Source: Sphingopyxis panaciterrulae
Lineage (GTDB): Bacteria; Pseudomonadota; Alphaproteobacteria; Sphingomonadales; Sphingomonadaceae
Direction: 5' to 3'
DNA length: 64,000 bases
NCBI RefSeq assembly: GCF_014199295.1
Contig: NZ_JACIJH010000003.1
Location: 62,001-126,000 of the forward strand
In this document: piece after piece, positions 37,631 through 47,879 of the stretch
How positions within the stretch are numbered: position 1 is the stretch's first letter
How the letters are laid out: each line of letters begins with the position of its first letter
Notes under the pieces: generated by a model
What the model was told of the DNA's origin: nothing
The model's input: the letters and a program-made list of their open reading frames with translations, nothing else
Databases searched by the model: none
Program-made: the position numbers and the translations under genes

Positions 37631-39127
37631 CTACCCATGTCGCCGAAACGGGCGCCGACGCGCCATCCAGGCTCTGCCGCGGTGCCAGCTTTTCTTCAGC
37701 CCGCGTTCGGCGATGCCCTCGAACATCGCATCGGGGCTGGTCGGGTCGAGCAGTTCGTTCGAGGCGATGAATTCGTCGAACGGCCCCGGTGCGACGAGGT
37801 CGAGCAGTTCCAGCGAGCGGCCATCGCCGCGCAGCGCTTCGATCGTTTCGATCAGCGAACCGCTGCGGTCGAACAGCCGCGCAACGCCCCCCGGCTCCAC
37901 CCCCAGATGCTCGGCGATCAGCGATTCGCGCAGGCGCCGGATCGTCGGTTCGACGCCGCGGTTCGCCGACAGGGCGGCGTCGATGGTGACATCGCATTCG
38001 CTGTCGAGCCCCATCGAGCGATTGTTCAGATTCGCCGATCCGACTCGGATCAATCGGTCGTCGACGATCGCGGTCTTGGCGTGGACATAGATGGGATCGC
38101 CCTGTTCGGTGTGCGGCACATAGATGCGCAGCCGGTCGCCGTGCCGGGATTTCGCGATGGCGCGGACGAGTTCGACGCGCGCGGCATCCATCGCCATCTG
38201 CTCGAGCCAGCCGTCGGCGGTCTTGGGCATGACCATCACGAATTCGGGCGGATCGTCCTCGTCCAGCCGTTCGGCGATGGCGGCGGCGATCTTGCCGCAG
38301 GTGAAATATTGATTCTCGAAATAGATAAAGCGCCGGGCGCCCGCGATGAGGTCGAGATAGAGGCGCTCGATCTCGCGGATTTCGGGGAAGCCGTCATATT
38401 CGGCGCGGGTGCGCGAGATCGCCACCTCGACGTCTCGGAAATCGGGGTCGAGGTCGTCGGGCCAGCTTTCCCCGACGCCGCTCAGGTCGCGCAGCGGCCT
38501 GTTCGTCGCGCGCTGCCAGCGTTCGTTGCCCAGGTCGGCGAGCGCCTCGCCGACGGGCCCTGCGAGGATCATCGTCGAATCGTGCCACGGCATATAGGGT
38601 TTGCCGCTGGGGGTGCAGCGGCGCGGATCGCCGTCCTTGTGCCCACGCGTATCCCAACGCTGCGCGCCGACGTCGATGCCCCCGCACACCGCGAGATGGT
38701 CGTCGAACACCGCGACCTTCTGATGATGGCTGCACCCGACGGGATGTGCGCTGTCGAGCCGGAAGCTGATCGAGCGCGTTACCTTCCAGCGCAGCAGCAT
38801 CGCGACGATGCGCGGCATGACGAGTTGCTTCAATCCGCCGAAATTCCAGCGCAAGATGTCGATGTCGCGGTCGGGACAATTCTTCGCGAGCCGCAGCATG
38901 TAATGGCCGAGCGCCTCGCCGCGACCGTCCTCATCCGGGGTCAGCGCGATGCGCGGGTCGAAATCCCAGCCGATCAGCAGGATGCGTTCCTTCGCGCCCT
39001 CCATCAGCCGGGCGAGCAGCGCATAATAATCGGCGGCGTCGACGATCATCCGCGCCTTGCTCGCGCGTTCGATCCGCCAGCAATTGCGTCCCGTCTCGAC
39101 GATGGGGGTAAGGTCGGCCTCGCTCAT
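37631..39127 (-). CDS. phospholipase D family protein
   Basis: A 498-residue enzyme with two HKD motifs: HHQKVAVFDDHLAVCGGID (about 140) and HAKTAIVDDRLIRVGSAN (about 340). The two halves and the phosphatidyl-type layout resemble phospholipase D or cardiolipin synthase; no transmembrane anchor is visible, which argues for phospholipase D. Substrate unknown. ATG 39127 is preferred over a longer start ten codons earlier. The gene follows the acyl-CoA dehydrogenase on the same strand by 46 bases. Confidence 0.87.
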   Translation of the reverse strand: MSEADLTPIVETGRNCWRIERASKARMIVDAADYYALLARLMEGAKERILLIGWDFDPRIALTPDEDGRGEALGHYMLRLAKNCPDRDIDILRWNFGGLKQLVMPRIVAMLLRWKVTRSISFRLDSAHPVGCSHHQKVAVFDDHLAVCGGIDVGAQRWDTRGHKDGDPRRCTPSGKPYMPWHDSTMILAGPVGEALADLGNERWQRATNRPLRDLSGVGESWPDDLDPDFRDVEVAISRTRAEYDGFPEIREIERLYLDLIAGARRFIYFENQYFTCGKIAAAIAERLDEDDPPEFVMVMPKTADGWLEQMAMDAARVELVRAIAKSRHGDRLRIYVPHTEQGDPIYVHAKTAIVDDRLIRVGSANLNNRSMGLDSECDVTIDAALSANRGVEPTIRRLRESLIAEHLGVEPGGVARLFDRSGSLIETIEALRGDGRSLELLDLVAPGPFDEFIASNELLDPTSPDAMFEGIAERGLKKSWHRGRAWMARRRPFRRHG

Positions 39128-39173
39128 CGCCGACGCCACGCATGGCGACGACAATAGTTGCGTGGCCAGACCA

Positions 39174-40973
39174 TCAGGCGGCGAAGAATTGTTCGGGGGT
39201 CAGCGCCATCATAGCCTCGCTGCCCGCCTCGATCTTGCGGCGGAGCGCGCCCGCGTCGGGCATGAAGCGCTCGGCGAAGTGGCGCGCGGTGACGCGCTTG
39301 GCTTCGAGGAAGGCCTTGTCGCCGCGCCCTTCGTTCAACGCCTTTTGCGCCGCCTCTGCCATGCGCAGCCACATCAGGCCCAGTGCGACGATGCCCATGA
39401 TGTGCATGTAATGATGCGCGCCCGCGCCGACATTGTTCGGATCGGTCATGCCGTTCTGCATGAACCACATCGTTGCGGCCTTGAGTTCGCCGTTCGCCTT
39501 TTCGAGCCGGCTCGCGAAATCGGCGAGTTCGCCGTCCTTCGCTGCGGCGCATTCGGCGTCGACGACCGCGAAGAAAGCCTGCACCGCGCGGCCGCCGTTC
39601 TGCGCGAGCTTGCGCCCGACGAGATCCATCGCCTGAACCCCGTTGGCGCCTTCATAGATCATGGTGATGCGGGCATCGCGGACATATTGGCTCATGCCCT
39701 GTTCCTCGATGTAGCCGTGGCCGCCGAACACCTGCTGCGCGTTGGTCGCGACCTCATAGCCCTTGTCGGTGCCATAGCCCTTGATGACGGGGGTGAGCAG
39801 GCTGACGAGATCATCGGCCTGCTGCCGTTCCTCCTCGCTCTCCGCCATGTGCGACAGGTCGACCTGCAAGGCGCCCCACAGGCACAGTGCGCGCAGTCCC
39901 TCCACCACGGCCTTTCCGTCCATCAGCATGCGACGCACGTCGGGGTGGACAAACAACGGATCGGCCTTTTCCTGCGGGTCGGCGGGGCCGGTCAGCGCGC
40001 GGCCCTGGCGGCGGTCCTGTGCATATTGGACCGCATTCTGCCAGGCGATGTCGGCCTGCCCCAGCCCCTGAATGCCGACGCCGAGGCGCGCGGCGTTCAT
40101 CATCACGAACATCGCGGCGAGTCCCTTGTTCTCCTCGCCGACCAGCCAGCCCTTCGCGCCGTCGTAATTCATCACGCAGGTCGCATTGGCGTGGATGCCC
40201 ATCTTGTGCTCGATCGAGCCGCAGGAAAGGCTGTTGCGCTCGCCGAGCGAGCCGTCTTCGTTCACGAGGAACTTGGGCACGATGAACAGCGAGATGCCCT
40301 TGACGCTATCGGGCGCGTCGGGGGTCTTCGCGAGCACCAGGTGGACGATATTGTCGGTCAGGTCATGCTCGCCCGACGAGATGAAGATCTTGGTGCCGGT
40401 GACCGCATGGCTGCCGTCGCCGTTCGGCACCGCGCGGGTACGGATCAGGCCGAGGTCGGTGCCGCAATGCGGCTCGGTCAGGTTCATCGTGCCGCCCCAT
40501 TCGCCCGACACCATTCTGGGGACATAGGTGGCCTTCTGCTCGTCCGATCCCTTTACCAGGATCGCGGCGACCGCCGCCTGCGTCAGGCCGGGGTACATGG
40601 CGAAGGCCTGGTTGGCGGCCATACGATATTCCTCGACCGGAAAGCCGACGACGTGCGGCAGCGCTTGCCCGCCGAATTCCTCGGGTTGGGTCAGCAGCGT
40701 CCAGCCCGCCTCGCAATAGGCCTTATAGGCCTCCTTGAAGCCGTCGGGCGTCGTCACGCTACCGTCGTCCTGCCGGGTGCAGCCCTGCTGATCCCCCGAA
40801 TAGTTGAGCGGGAACAGCACTTCCTCGCAGAATTTTCCGGCCTCGCTCAGCACCGCCTCGACCAGATCGGGGGTCGCGTTGGCGAAGCCGGGGAGGTTGG
40901 CGTAACGCTCGATCCCCAGCATTTCGTTGAGTAGGAACAGCGTGTCTTTGACGGGCGCGTGATAGACGAGCAT
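39174..40973 (-). CDS. acyl-CoA dehydrogenase with C-terminal extension (DmdC/FadE-like)
   Basis: A 599-residue FAD-dependent dehydrogenase that introduces a trans-2 double bond into acyl-CoA. Length and motifs such as [36 protein letters not shown] segment and [20 protein letters not shown], followed by a C-terminal domain, place it in the long FadE/DmdC (methylmercaptopropionyl-CoA dehydrogenase) group. The acyl substrate is not determinable. It lies directly downstream of the MerR regulator gene on the same strand and is probably in its operon. Confidence 0.9.
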   Translation of the reverse strand: MLVYHAPVKDTLFLLNEMLGIERYANLPGFANATPDLVEAVLSEAGKFCEEVLFPLNYSGDQQGCTRQDDGSVTTPDGFKEAYKAYCEAGWTLLTQPEEFGGQALPHVVGFPVEEYRMAANQAFAMYPGLTQAAVAAILVKGSDEQKATYVPRMVSGEWGGTMNLTEPHCGTDLGLIRTRAVPNGDGSHAVTGTKIFISSGEHDLTDNIVHLVLAKTPDAPDSVKGISLFIVPKFLVNEDGSLGERNSLSCGSIEHKMGIHANATCVMNYDGAKGWLVGEENKGLAAMFVMMNAARLGVGIQGLGQADIAWQNAVQYAQDRRQGRALTGPADPQEKADPLFVHPDVRRMLMDGKAVVEGLRALCLWGALQVDLSHMAESEEERQQADDLVSLLTPVIKGYGTDKGYEVATNAQQVFGGHGYIEEQGMSQYVRDARITMIYEGANGVQAMDLVGRKLAQNGGRAVQAFFAVVDAECAAAKDGELADFASRLEKANGELKAATMWFMQNGMTDPNNVGAGAHHYMHIMGIVALGLMWLRMAEAAQKALNEGRGDKAFLEAKRVTARHFAERFMPDAGALRRKIEAGSEAMMALTPEQFFAA

Positions 40974-41040
40974 GCAAAATCTTTCCGATAAAATCAGAGG
41001 GAAGCAGCGAATTGTCTTGCCCGGGGAGGGTGTTTCCGGG

Positions 41041-41472
41041 TCAGCCGGCCTTTTCCTTGGCGTCGGCCTTTTTCACCGTATCGATGAAGCGCGTCAATTC
41101 CTCGACCGCGCTGTCGATGTCATCGCGCTGGCGACGCAGCAGCGCGATACGCTCCTGGCATTTCTCGATCGTGACCAGGCGTTGCAGCTTGCGGCCGTCG
41201 CCGACGTCGTAAAGGTCGATCATCTCACGGATGTCGGCGAGGCTGAAGCCGGTGCGCTTGGCGCGCAATATCCAGGCGAGCCGTGCCCGGTCACGCTTCG
41301 AATAGATGCGCGACAGACCCTTGCGCGACGGGCTGATCAGCCCCTCGTCCTCATAGAAGCGCAGCGCGCGCGCGGTGACGCCGAACTCGGTCGACAAATC
41401 GGTAATACTATATTGCTCGCGCCCAAGATGATCGGGCGTGTCGATATGGGCGTGGCCGTATTCGTCTGACAT
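41041..41472 (-). CDS. MerR family transcriptional regulator (LiuR-like)
   Basis: A 143-residue MerR protein: winged helix-turn-helix ([20 protein letters not shown], about residues 21-40, and [18 protein letters not shown]), then a coiled dimerisation helix ending about residue 134. There are no metal-binding cysteines, so it is an organic-effector type. Regulators of this kind (LiuR) control branched-chain and fatty acyl-CoA degradation genes in proteobacteria, matching the downstream acyl-CoA dehydrogenase. A perfect palindrome lies about 20 bases upstream of the start. Confidence 0.88.
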   Translation of the reverse strand: MSDEYGHAHIDTPDHLGREQYSITDLSTEFGVTARALRFYEDEGLISPSRKGLSRIYSKRDRARLAWILRAKRTGFSLADIREMIDLYDVGDGRKLQRLVTIEKCQERIALLRRQRDDIDSAVEELTRFIDTVKKADAKEKAG

Positions 41473-41493
41473 GAATGACAGGATTAGTTTCCG

Positions 41494-41509
41494 TTGACGT
41501 GAACGTCAA
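41494..41509. promoter_or_regulatory. candidate LiuR/MerR operator (perfect palindrome)
   Basis: TTGACGTGAACGTCAA consists of perfect 7-base arms TTGACGT / ACGTCAA around GA, located 22 bases upstream of the MerR start codon. MerR regulators bind such spaced inverted repeats between -35 and -10. No second copy was spotted upstream of ivd or mccB, so control of those genes is not supported. Confidence 0.6.
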
Positions 41510-41537
41510 GGCTCGCCCTTGGGCGAAACCGGCGGGA

Positions 41538-42074
41538 TCAGCCACCGCACGGCCGGACCATATTGCCCGCTTCGTCGCGCATCCGCAAGCTCTTCGCGTC
41601 CGCCGCCGACCAACTCGCGCGCGGCAGTCGCAAACCCGCCAACGAAACGCGGCCGGCGCAAAGGCTGTCGCACTGCGTCGGCAGCATGCCGGGCAGGCGC
41701 AGTTCATCCTCTTCCTCATGCAGAAGTACGCTGCAATCCTGCACGCCCGCAAAGGTGAAGCGCCAGCCGTCGCCCTCGCGTGCGATGCGCCCTTCGGCCC
41801 GGCACGACAGCGCGCTGCCGAACGCCGCGGCCAGCGCGAAACGCCATTGTCCGGCGCCGTCGGGGACGACGCACATCGCGTCGCGGCCGAGTTCGTGCCG
41901 GCGCTCGAACACACCGGTCGGGTCGCTCGCCTCGGCCTGCACGACCCCGCGCTGACGCGCCGCGACCTCAAGCGGGTTGCGCGCGTCGATCGGGCTGTCG
42001 GCCGCTTGGGATGCAGGCCGGTTGCAGCCGGTGAGCAGCAGGCCGACCGCGAGAAGGGCGCTAATTCTGCGCAT
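41538..42074 (-). CDS. hypothetical lipoprotein
   Basis: A 178-residue protein with a lipoprotein signal ([20 protein letters not shown], lipobox Cys17) and a soluble part with five further cysteines. No family recognised. Its first 14 bases overlap the end of hisI on the same strand, so translation is coupled. A role in histidine synthesis is not implied. Ends 28 bases before the palindrome upstream of the MerR gene. Confidence 0.7.
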   Translation of the reverse strand: MRRISALLAVGLLLTGCNRPASQAADSPIDARNPLEVAARQRGVVQAEASDPTGVFERRHELGRDAMCVVPDGAGQWRFALAAAFGSALSCRAEGRIAREGDGWRFTFAGVQDCSVLLHEEEDELRLPGMLPTQCDSLCAGRVSLAGLRLPRASWSAADAKSLRMRDEAGNMVRPCGG

Positions 42075-42441
42075 CGTCGTCCAGAAAGGTCAGCGCTCCG
42101 TCGGCGTCGACCCGGCGATAGAAGCAGGACCGACGCCCCGTGTGGCACGCTGGGCCAGCGGGCCGCACCAGCAGCAGCAGCGCATCCTGATCGCAATCGA
42201 CGCGCATCTCGACCAGCGCCAGCCCGTTCCCCGAGGTCTCGCCCTTGCGCCACAGCGCGGCGCGCGAGCGCGACCAGAAATGCGCCTGTCCCGTTTCCTG
42301 CGTCAGCCGGATCGCCACGTCATTCATGTGCGCGACCATCAGCAGTGCGCGCGTGTCGGCATCGACGACGATGGCGGTGACGAGCCCGGCGACGTCGAAG
42401 CGCGGGGCGAAGCGGTCGGTGGTGTCGCGCGGCTGGTCCAT
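42061..42441 (-). CDS. hisI: phosphoribosyl-AMP cyclohydrolase
   Basis: Third step of histidine biosynthesis: opens the adenine ring of phosphoribosyl-AMP. The 126-residue HisI-only protein (not fused to HisE) has the zinc/magnesium motifs [12 protein letters not shown] and [12 protein letters not shown]. It is separated from other his genes, none of which is in the window. It is divergent from purF at about 130 bases; the 3' end overlaps the lipoprotein gene start. Confidence 0.93.
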   Translation of the reverse strand: MDQPRDTTDRFAPRFDVAGLVTAIVVDADTRALLMVAHMNDVAIRLTQETGQAHFWSRSRAALWRKGETSGNGLALVEMRVDCDQDALLLLVRPAGPACHTGRRSCFYRRVDADGALTFLDDDAQN

Positions 42442-42572
42442 GGCGCCGCTTTAGGGCAGCGAAACCGGACGTGCAAAGGGGCTGCCGGAAATAGAGTCCA
42501 AACAAGGGGGCGACATTTCCCTCCAGCGCTCCTATATGCGCGCCAGTTGCCGCTCCAACACCCCGGATCATC

Positions 42573-44030
42573 ATGCTGACGACCCATCCTTTCGACAACG
42601 ACAAGCTCCGCGAGGAGTGCGGCGTCTTCGGCATCCATGGCGCCGACAGCGCCGCTGCGGTGGTCGCGCTCGGCCTCCACGCACTGCAGCATCGCGGACA
42701 GGAAGCCGCGGGCATCACCGGCTTCGACGGCAAGGAATTCCATACCCACCGCGCGATGGGCCATGTCGCGGGCAATTTCGACCGCGACGACATCATGCGT
42801 CAGCTCGCGGGCGCCTCGGCGATCGGCCATGTCCGCTATTCGACGACCGGCGAGACCGCACTGCGCAACGTCCAGCCGCTGTTCGCCGACCTCGCCACCG
42901 GCGGCTTCGCGGTCGCGCACAACGGCAACATCTCGAATGCGATGGCGCTTCGCAAGCTGCTCGTCCGCCGCGGCTCGATCTTTCAGTCGACCAGCGATAC
43001 AGAGGTCATCATCCACCTCGTCGCGACGTCCAATTATCGCACCCTGCTCGACCGCTTCATCGACGCGCTGAAGCAGGTCGAGGGCGCCTATTCGCTGATC
43101 GTCCTGACCGCCGAAGGCATGATCGGCTGCCGCGATCCGCTCGGTATCCGCCCGCTCGTCATCGGCAAGCTCAATGACGGCTATATTTTCGCGTCGGAAA
43201 CGGTCGCCCTCGATGTCGTCGGCGCCGAATTCGTCCGTTCGGTCCAACCGGGCGAACTCGTCATTGTCCGCGACGGCGAATTGACCTCGCACCATCCGTT
43301 CGCCGAACGGCCGGCACGCCCGTGCATCTTCGAATATGTCTATTTCTCACGCCCCGATTCGATCGTCGACGGCACCAGCGTCTATTCGGTGCGCAAGGCA
43401 ATCGGCGCCGAACTGGCGCGCGAAAACCCGGTCGAGGCCGATCTCGTCATCCCCGTACCCGATTCGGGAACCCCGGCGGCGATCGGCTATGCTCAGGAAT
43501 CGGGCATTCCCTTCGAACTCGGCATCATCCGCTCGCACTATGTCGGGCGCACCTTCATCCAGCCCGGCGACAAGGTCCGTCACCTCGGCGTCAAGCTCAA
43601 GCACAATGCCAACAAGGCGCTGATCCACGGCAAACGCGTCGTACTGATCGACGATTCGATCGTCCGCGGCACCACCAGCCTGAAGATCGTGCAGATGATG
43701 CGCGATGCTGGCGCGACCGAAGTGCATATGCGCATCGCCAGCCCGCCAACGCAGCATAGCTGCTTCTATGGCGTCGACACGCCCGAACGCGCCAAACTGC
43801 TCGCGGCGCAGATGACCATCGGCCAGATGGCGAATTTCATCAATGCCGACAGCCTGACTTTCCTGACCATCGACGGCCTCTACCGCGCGCTCGGCGAAGC
43901 GAAGCGCAACGACGATGTTCCGCAATATTGCGACGCCTGCTTCACGGGCGCCTATCCGACCACGCTGACCGATTTCGACGAGCATGCGCTGGAGGATCAA
44001 TTTTCGCTGCTGGCCGAACGGGTTGTCTGA
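42573..44030 (+). CDS. purF: amidophosphoribosyltransferase
   Basis: First committed step of purine synthesis: makes phosphoribosylamine from PRPP and glutamine. The 485-residue protein has a 15-residue propeptide and catalytic Cys16 (EECGVFGIHGAD), the glutaminase motif LQHRGQEAAG, and the PRPP motif VLIDDSIVRGTTS. The C-terminal DACF plus YCDACFTG cysteine pair indicates the [4Fe-4S] Bacillus-type PurF, whose cluster controls maturation. ATG 42573 is 131 bases from the divergent hisI start. The SDR gene follows after 4 bases. Confidence 0.96.
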   Translation: MLTTHPFDNDKLREECGVFGIHGADSAAAVVALGLHALQHRGQEAAGITGFDGKEFHTHRAMGHVAGNFDRDDIMRQLAGASAIGHVRYSTTGETALRNVQPLFADLATGGFAVAHNGNISNAMALRKLLVRRGSIFQSTSDTEVIIHLVATSNYRTLLDRFIDALKQVEGAYSLIVLTAEGMIGCRDPLGIRPLVIGKLNDGYIFASETVALDVVGAEFVRSVQPGELVIVRDGELTSHHPFAERPARPCIFEYVYFSRPDSIVDGTSVYSVRKAIGAELARENPVEADLVIPVPDSGTPAAIGYAQESGIPFELGIIRSHYVGRTFIQPGDKVRHLGVKLKHNANKALIHGKRVVLIDDSIVRGTTSLKIVQMMRDAGATEVHMRIASPPTQHSCFYGVDTPERAKLLAAQMTIGQMANFINADSLTFLTIDGLYRALGEAKRNDDVPQYCDACFTGAYPTTLTDFDEHALEDQFSLLAERVV

Positions 44031-44034
44031 CAAT

Positions 44035-44763
44035 ATGAGCAAATTGAGTGAGGAACTGGCGGGCCAGGTGGCGCTCGTCACCGGGGCGAGCCGCGGCATC
44101 GGCGAGGCGATCGCCTATTCGCTGGCGGCGCGCGGCGCGCATGTCGTGGTCACCGCGCGCACGGCGGGCGGACTAGAGGACCTGGAGGATCGCATCCACG
44201 GCATCGGCGGCAGCGCGACGATCGCGCCGCTCGACCTGACCGACGGCGACAGCATCGCCCGGTTGGCGAGCGCGATGGCCGAACGCTGGCAGCATCTCGA
44301 CATGCTGGTGCTCAACGCCGCGATGCTGGGCACGCTAACCCCGGTCGCGGCGATCGACGGCAAGGAATTCAACCGGCTGCTGACGCTGAACCTGATCGCG
44401 CAGCAGGCGCTGATCGCCAATTTCGACCCGCTGCTGCGCCGCGCCGCGAACGGCCGCCTGCTCGCGTTGTCGACGGGCGTCGCGCGGACCCCCCGCGCCT
44501 ATTGGGGCGCCTATGCGGCGTCGAAGGCGGCGCTCGAGGTGCTGGTGACGAGTTATGGCGCCGAAATGCGCAATATCTCCAATGTTCGCATCGCGATCCT
44601 CGATCCCGGCGGCACCCGCACCCAGATGCGCGCGCGCGCCTATCCCGGCGAGGACCCGCAGAGCATCAAGGAGCCGGCGGCGGTCGGCGAATTCGTCGCC
44701 AACCTGATGGTCGAGGGATTCGACAGCACCGATTTCCACGCGCTGCCCAAGGTGATGGGCTGA
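44035..44763 (+). CDS. SDR family oxidoreductase
   Basis: A 242-residue short-chain dehydrogenase: Rossmann motif VTGASRGIGEAI (T-G-x-x-x-G-x-G, about residues 16-27), NAAMLG, the catalytic serine in LLALSTGVA, and YAASKAALE with the catalytic Tyr-x-x-x-Lys shifted to Y..SK. Substrate unknown. It starts four bases after the purF stop (ATG 44035) and is likely co-transcribed. Similarity to YciK-type reductases is suggestive. Confidence 0.87.
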   Translation: MSKLSEELAGQVALVTGASRGIGEAIAYSLAARGAHVVVTARTAGGLEDLEDRIHGIGGSATIAPLDLTDGDSIARLASAMAERWQHLDMLVLNAAMLGTLTPVAAIDGKEFNRLLTLNLIAQQALIANFDPLLRRAANGRLLALSTGVARTPRAYWGAYAASKAALEVLVTSYGAEMRNISNVRIAILDPGGTRTQMRARAYPGEDPQSIKEPAAVGEFVANLMVEGFDSTDFHALPKVMG

Positions 44764-44845
44764 GGCCCGTTCTGGGGCTTAACGCGATCTTTGCTTTCCT
44801 GGCGTAGAAGGGCGACCGGTTTCGCATTCTGCAAAAGGCATCGGC

Positions 44846-45244
44846 ATGGCCAGCACATTTCTCCGCTCCCTCGTCGCGACCGCGATCGGCATCCTCGTCG
44901 CATTCGCGCTGATCCTGCTCGCGCAATATGCGGGCGGCGAACTGGCGCCCGAGGCCTATGATCCCGCAACCGGTGAAATTTTGATCCCTGTCGGGGCGAC
45001 CGTCGCGCTGATCGTCGGCTGGCTGGTCGGCACCTTCGCCGGCGGCTGGCTCGCAATGCGCACCTCGACACGGCCGGGACCGGGATGGATCGTCGCAGGC
45101 GCGGTGATCGGCGCCGGCCTCTATCGCGCCGCGACGCTCGCCGATAGCTGGTGGATGATGGTACTCGGCGTCGTCGCTCCACTAGTCGCCGCCTGGACGG
45201 CCCAGCGAGCCACCGGGCTGGCTGCGGTCGAGGCCACGGCCTGA
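44846..45244 (+). CDS. hypothetical membrane protein
   Basis: A 132-residue protein with four hydrophobic helices (about 8-28, 46-68, 81-97 and 103-120). No family recognised. It stands 82 bases after the SDR gene with its own ATG, and its 3' end lies 78 bases from the convergent serine-hydrolase gene. Confidence 0.65.
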   Translation: MASTFLRSLVATAIGILVAFALILLAQYAGGELAPEAYDPATGEILIPVGATVALIVGWLVGTFAGGWLAMRTSTRPGPGWIVAGAVIGAGLYRAATLADSWWMMVLGVVAPLVAAWTAQRATGLAAVEATA

Positions 45245-45322
45245 CAACGCACAGGCCGCGTTCAGCAAAATTCGTTTGTGCTTCGACAACCCCGGATCAG
45301 GTCGGGCCGAACGGATTGGAAT

Positions 45323-46519
45323 TCAGTCCGCCGCCTCCCGGTCCACCGCCGCCTGCACCGCCTTGTAAAAGGTTTCGCGCGCGGTCCCGACACCTTCAGG
45401 GTCGGTCGCGGTCGGCCAGTTGCCGTTCGATGCGATCACCAGTTTGCGCGTGGGGTCGACGAAGATGCCCTGGCCGAAGATGCCCTGTGCGGCGAAGCTG
45501 CCGTCATCGTTGGTCCACCATTGATAGCCGTAGCCCCGGTCCGGCAGGTCGATGTCGGCCTGCTTCGTCGTCGCCGCGGCGAGCCAGTCGTCGGGCAGCA
45601 CCTTCTCGCCGCCCGCGACGCCGCCGCCGAGGATGAACTGGCCGAAGCGCGCATAGTCGCGTAGCCGCGCCGACATGCAGCAGCCGCTGATCTCGTGTCC
45701 CGTCGGTCCGAGCATCCACACACCGTCGGCTTCCATGCCAAAGGGCTTCCAGACTTTTTCGGACAGATAGGCCGACAGCGTCTTGCCGGTCGCGCTCGAT
45801 ACCAGCACGCCGATCAGATTGGTCTCGCCGGTCTTGTACACCCATTTCGATCCCGCGGGCGCTTCGCGCGGCAAGCGCTTCATATAGCTGACGGTTATGT
45901 CCTCGCCGGGCACCGGCGCCTGCAGGTTGAACTGCGCGACGTCGGACTTGGGATCGGTATAATCCTCGTTCCATTTGACGCCCGAGGTCATGGTGAGCAG
46001 TTGCCGCACGCTGACATCGTCATAGGCCGACCCTTTCAGGCCGGGGATATAGGCCGACACCTTGTCGTCGAGACTCTTGATATAGCCATCCTTCACCGCG
46101 GCGCCGACGAGGGTCGAGGTGAAGCTCTTCGCGACCGAAAAGCTGGTCCAGCGTCCTTCAGGGCCATAGCCGAGCTTATATTTCTCCAGCCGGATCTTGC
46201 CGTCCTGGATGATGATGAGCCCGGCGTTGCGCTGCGCGGCCATATAGGCATCGACATCGAGGTCGAGGGCGATCGGCTTGCCTTCGGTTAGCGGATAGGC
46301 GGTGCCGCCTGCCTCGATCGTGTGGACGACCACCTTCGGAACCGTCTCCATCGTCCGGAAAGCGGCGTCGCGTTGGTCCTGGCTCCAAAACAGCACGTTC
46401 AAATCCTCCGGCAAGGGGGTGGTCATTTGCGTCGATGTTAGGGCGGTCTGGGCCGCGGCGGGGCCGATGCCGCCCATCGCCGCGCACAGCAGCGTCGCCG
46501 CCGCCAGATAGTGTCGCAT
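45323..46519 (-). CDS. serine hydrolase, beta-lactamase family (class C-like)
   Basis: A 398-residue exported beta-lactamase/transpeptidase-fold enzyme. A signal peptide (AAATLLCAAMGGIGPAAAQ) precedes the catalytic domain with SFSVAKSFTSTLVG, containing S-V-A-K as the Ser-x-x-Lys catalytic pair, a YKTGETNLIGVL motif carrying the catalytic tyrosine region, and HEISGCCMSARLRDYARFG near residue 285. Such proteins are often esterases or peptidases rather than true beta-lactamases; resistance should not be assumed. ATG 46519 has GGAGGAAC upstream. Confidence 0.85.
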   Translation of the reverse strand: MRHYLAAATLLCAAMGGIGPAAAQTALTSTQMTTPLPEDLNVLFWSQDQRDAAFRTMETVPKVVVHTIEAGGTAYPLTEGKPIALDLDVDAYMAAQRNAGLIIIQDGKIRLEKYKLGYGPEGRWTSFSVAKSFTSTLVGAAVKDGYIKSLDDKVSAYIPGLKGSAYDDVSVRQLLTMTSGVKWNEDYTDPKSDVAQFNLQAPVPGEDITVSYMKRLPREAPAGSKWVYKTGETNLIGVLVSSATGKTLSAYLSEKVWKPFGMEADGVWMLGPTGHEISGCCMSARLRDYARFGQFILGGGVAGGEKVLPDDWLAAATTKQADIDLPDRGYGYQWWTNDDGSFAAQGIFGQGIFVDPTRKLVIASNGNWPTATDPEGVGTARETFYKAVQAAVDREAAD

Positions 46520-46538
46520 AGTTCCTCCCCCTTTTCTT

Positions 46539-47819
46539 TCAGACCGTCTTTTCAAGCGTGACCTGCGCGACGTCGATCCCGCCGCCGCGAAAGCCGCCTT
46601 CGCAATATTGCAGATAATAGCGCCAGAGCCGCACGAAACGTTCGTCGAATCCCGCGGGCAATTTGCCTGCCTCGACGACCGTGTCGAACCGCTCGCGCCA
46701 CTGGCGCAGCGTTTCGGCATAGTCGCCGCCGAAGCGGCGCACGTCGCGCCAGGCGAGTCCGCGCTCCTCGGCGAGCGTGCGAAAGCGGCTTTCCGAGAGC
46801 AGGCAGCCGCCGGGGAAGATATAGGCCTGGATGAAATCGCTGCCCGCCGCATAGGCATCGAACAGCGCGTCGTCGATCAGAATATACTGGATCGCGGCGC
46901 GGCCGCCGGGGCGCAGCAGGCGTGCGATCGCGTCGAGATAGGCCGGCCAATAGGCCTGGCCCACCGCCTCGACCATCTCGACGCTGGCGATCGCGTCATA
47001 GGGGCCCTCGGCATCGCGATAGTCGCAAAGCGCGATCCGCGACCGGCCGCCCAGGTCGACCGCCGCCACACGCGCAGCCGCCACCTCGGCCTGCGCGGGT
47101 GACAGGGTGATGCCGGTATAGAGGACGTCGTGCCGTTCGATCGCGCGTTCGGCCAGCGCGCCCCAGCCGCAACCGATCTCGAGCAGCCGGCCGCCCGAGC
47201 GCAGGTCGAGCCGGTCGAGGATCGCATCAACCTTCGCTTCCTGCGCGTCTTCGAGCGTCAGGTCGGGGTGGACAAAAAGCGCGCTTGAATAATTCATCCC
47301 CGCATCGAGCCACAAATGGTAGAAATCATTGCCCAAATCATAATGGGCAAGGATGTTGCGCTTCGCTCCGCTGCGGCTGTTGCGGTTGAAGGCATGGACC
47401 GCTCCGTTCACCCAGCGCCACGGGCCCCGCGCGCGAGCGACGCGGCCGAGCGACCGGCCGTTGCGCATGAACAGGTCGAACAGCGGCACCGGGTCGGGCG
47501 ACGACCATTCGCGCTTCTCCCACGCGCGATACCAGCCGACCGAGCCCGACAGTGCCAGCCGCACCAGCGCCGCCCAGTGATGAAGATGCACGATGGCAAC
47601 CGGCCCCTTGCCGCGCCCGCCGAGAATACGAATGCCGCCGTCGGGCAGATGCCCCTCGATCGTCCCGAGCGCGAGGCCGGCGTCGATTCGGTCGAGCATG
47701 CGGTGGAAGACCCCCGCGGGCGCGCGCGCCAGCAGCCACGCCAGTCCGCCGCCCGAGCGATATGCCCGGTCCGCGCGCAGCAGTTCGTTGCCGCGCCGGG
47801 GACTGACATGCGTGTTCAT
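46539..47819 (-). CDS. cfa: cyclopropane-fatty-acyl-phospholipid synthase
   Basis: Adds a methylene bridge from S-adenosylmethionine to unsaturated fatty acyl chains in membrane phospholipids. The 426-residue protein has the NILAHYDLGNDFYHLWLD lead-in, SAM motif LLEIGCGWGALAERA, and the downstream VEMVEAVGQAYWPAYLDAI with catalytic-site residues. ATG 47819 has an AGGAAGAGG ribosome site and is preferred over a longer start at 47858. The YdjM-like gene follows upstream on the same strand. Confidence 0.92.
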   Translation of the reverse strand: MNTHVSPRRGNELLRADRAYRSGGGLAWLLARAPAGVFHRMLDRIDAGLALGTIEGHLPDGGIRILGGRGKGPVAIVHLHHWAALVRLALSGSVGWYRAWEKREWSSPDPVPLFDLFMRNGRSLGRVARARGPWRWVNGAVHAFNRNSRSGAKRNILAHYDLGNDFYHLWLDAGMNYSSALFVHPDLTLEDAQEAKVDAILDRLDLRSGGRLLEIGCGWGALAERAIERHDVLYTGITLSPAQAEVAAARVAAVDLGGRSRIALCDYRDAEGPYDAIASVEMVEAVGQAYWPAYLDAIARLLRPGGRAAIQYILIDDALFDAYAAGSDFIQAYIFPGGCLLSESRFRTLAEERGLAWRDVRRFGGDYAETLRQWRERFDTVVEAGKLPAGFDERFVRLWRYYLQYCEGGFRGGGIDVAQVTLEKTV

Positions 47820-47879
47820 AGCCTCTTCCTGCCGCAAATATCGCGGCGTGACAATCACCTGTCGCGCGGCGTCGTGGCG

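Noticed and set aside
45323-46519. Considered as an antibiotic-resistance beta-lactamase
   Set aside because: The fold motifs also fit esterases and peptidases, and nothing in context suggests resistance.
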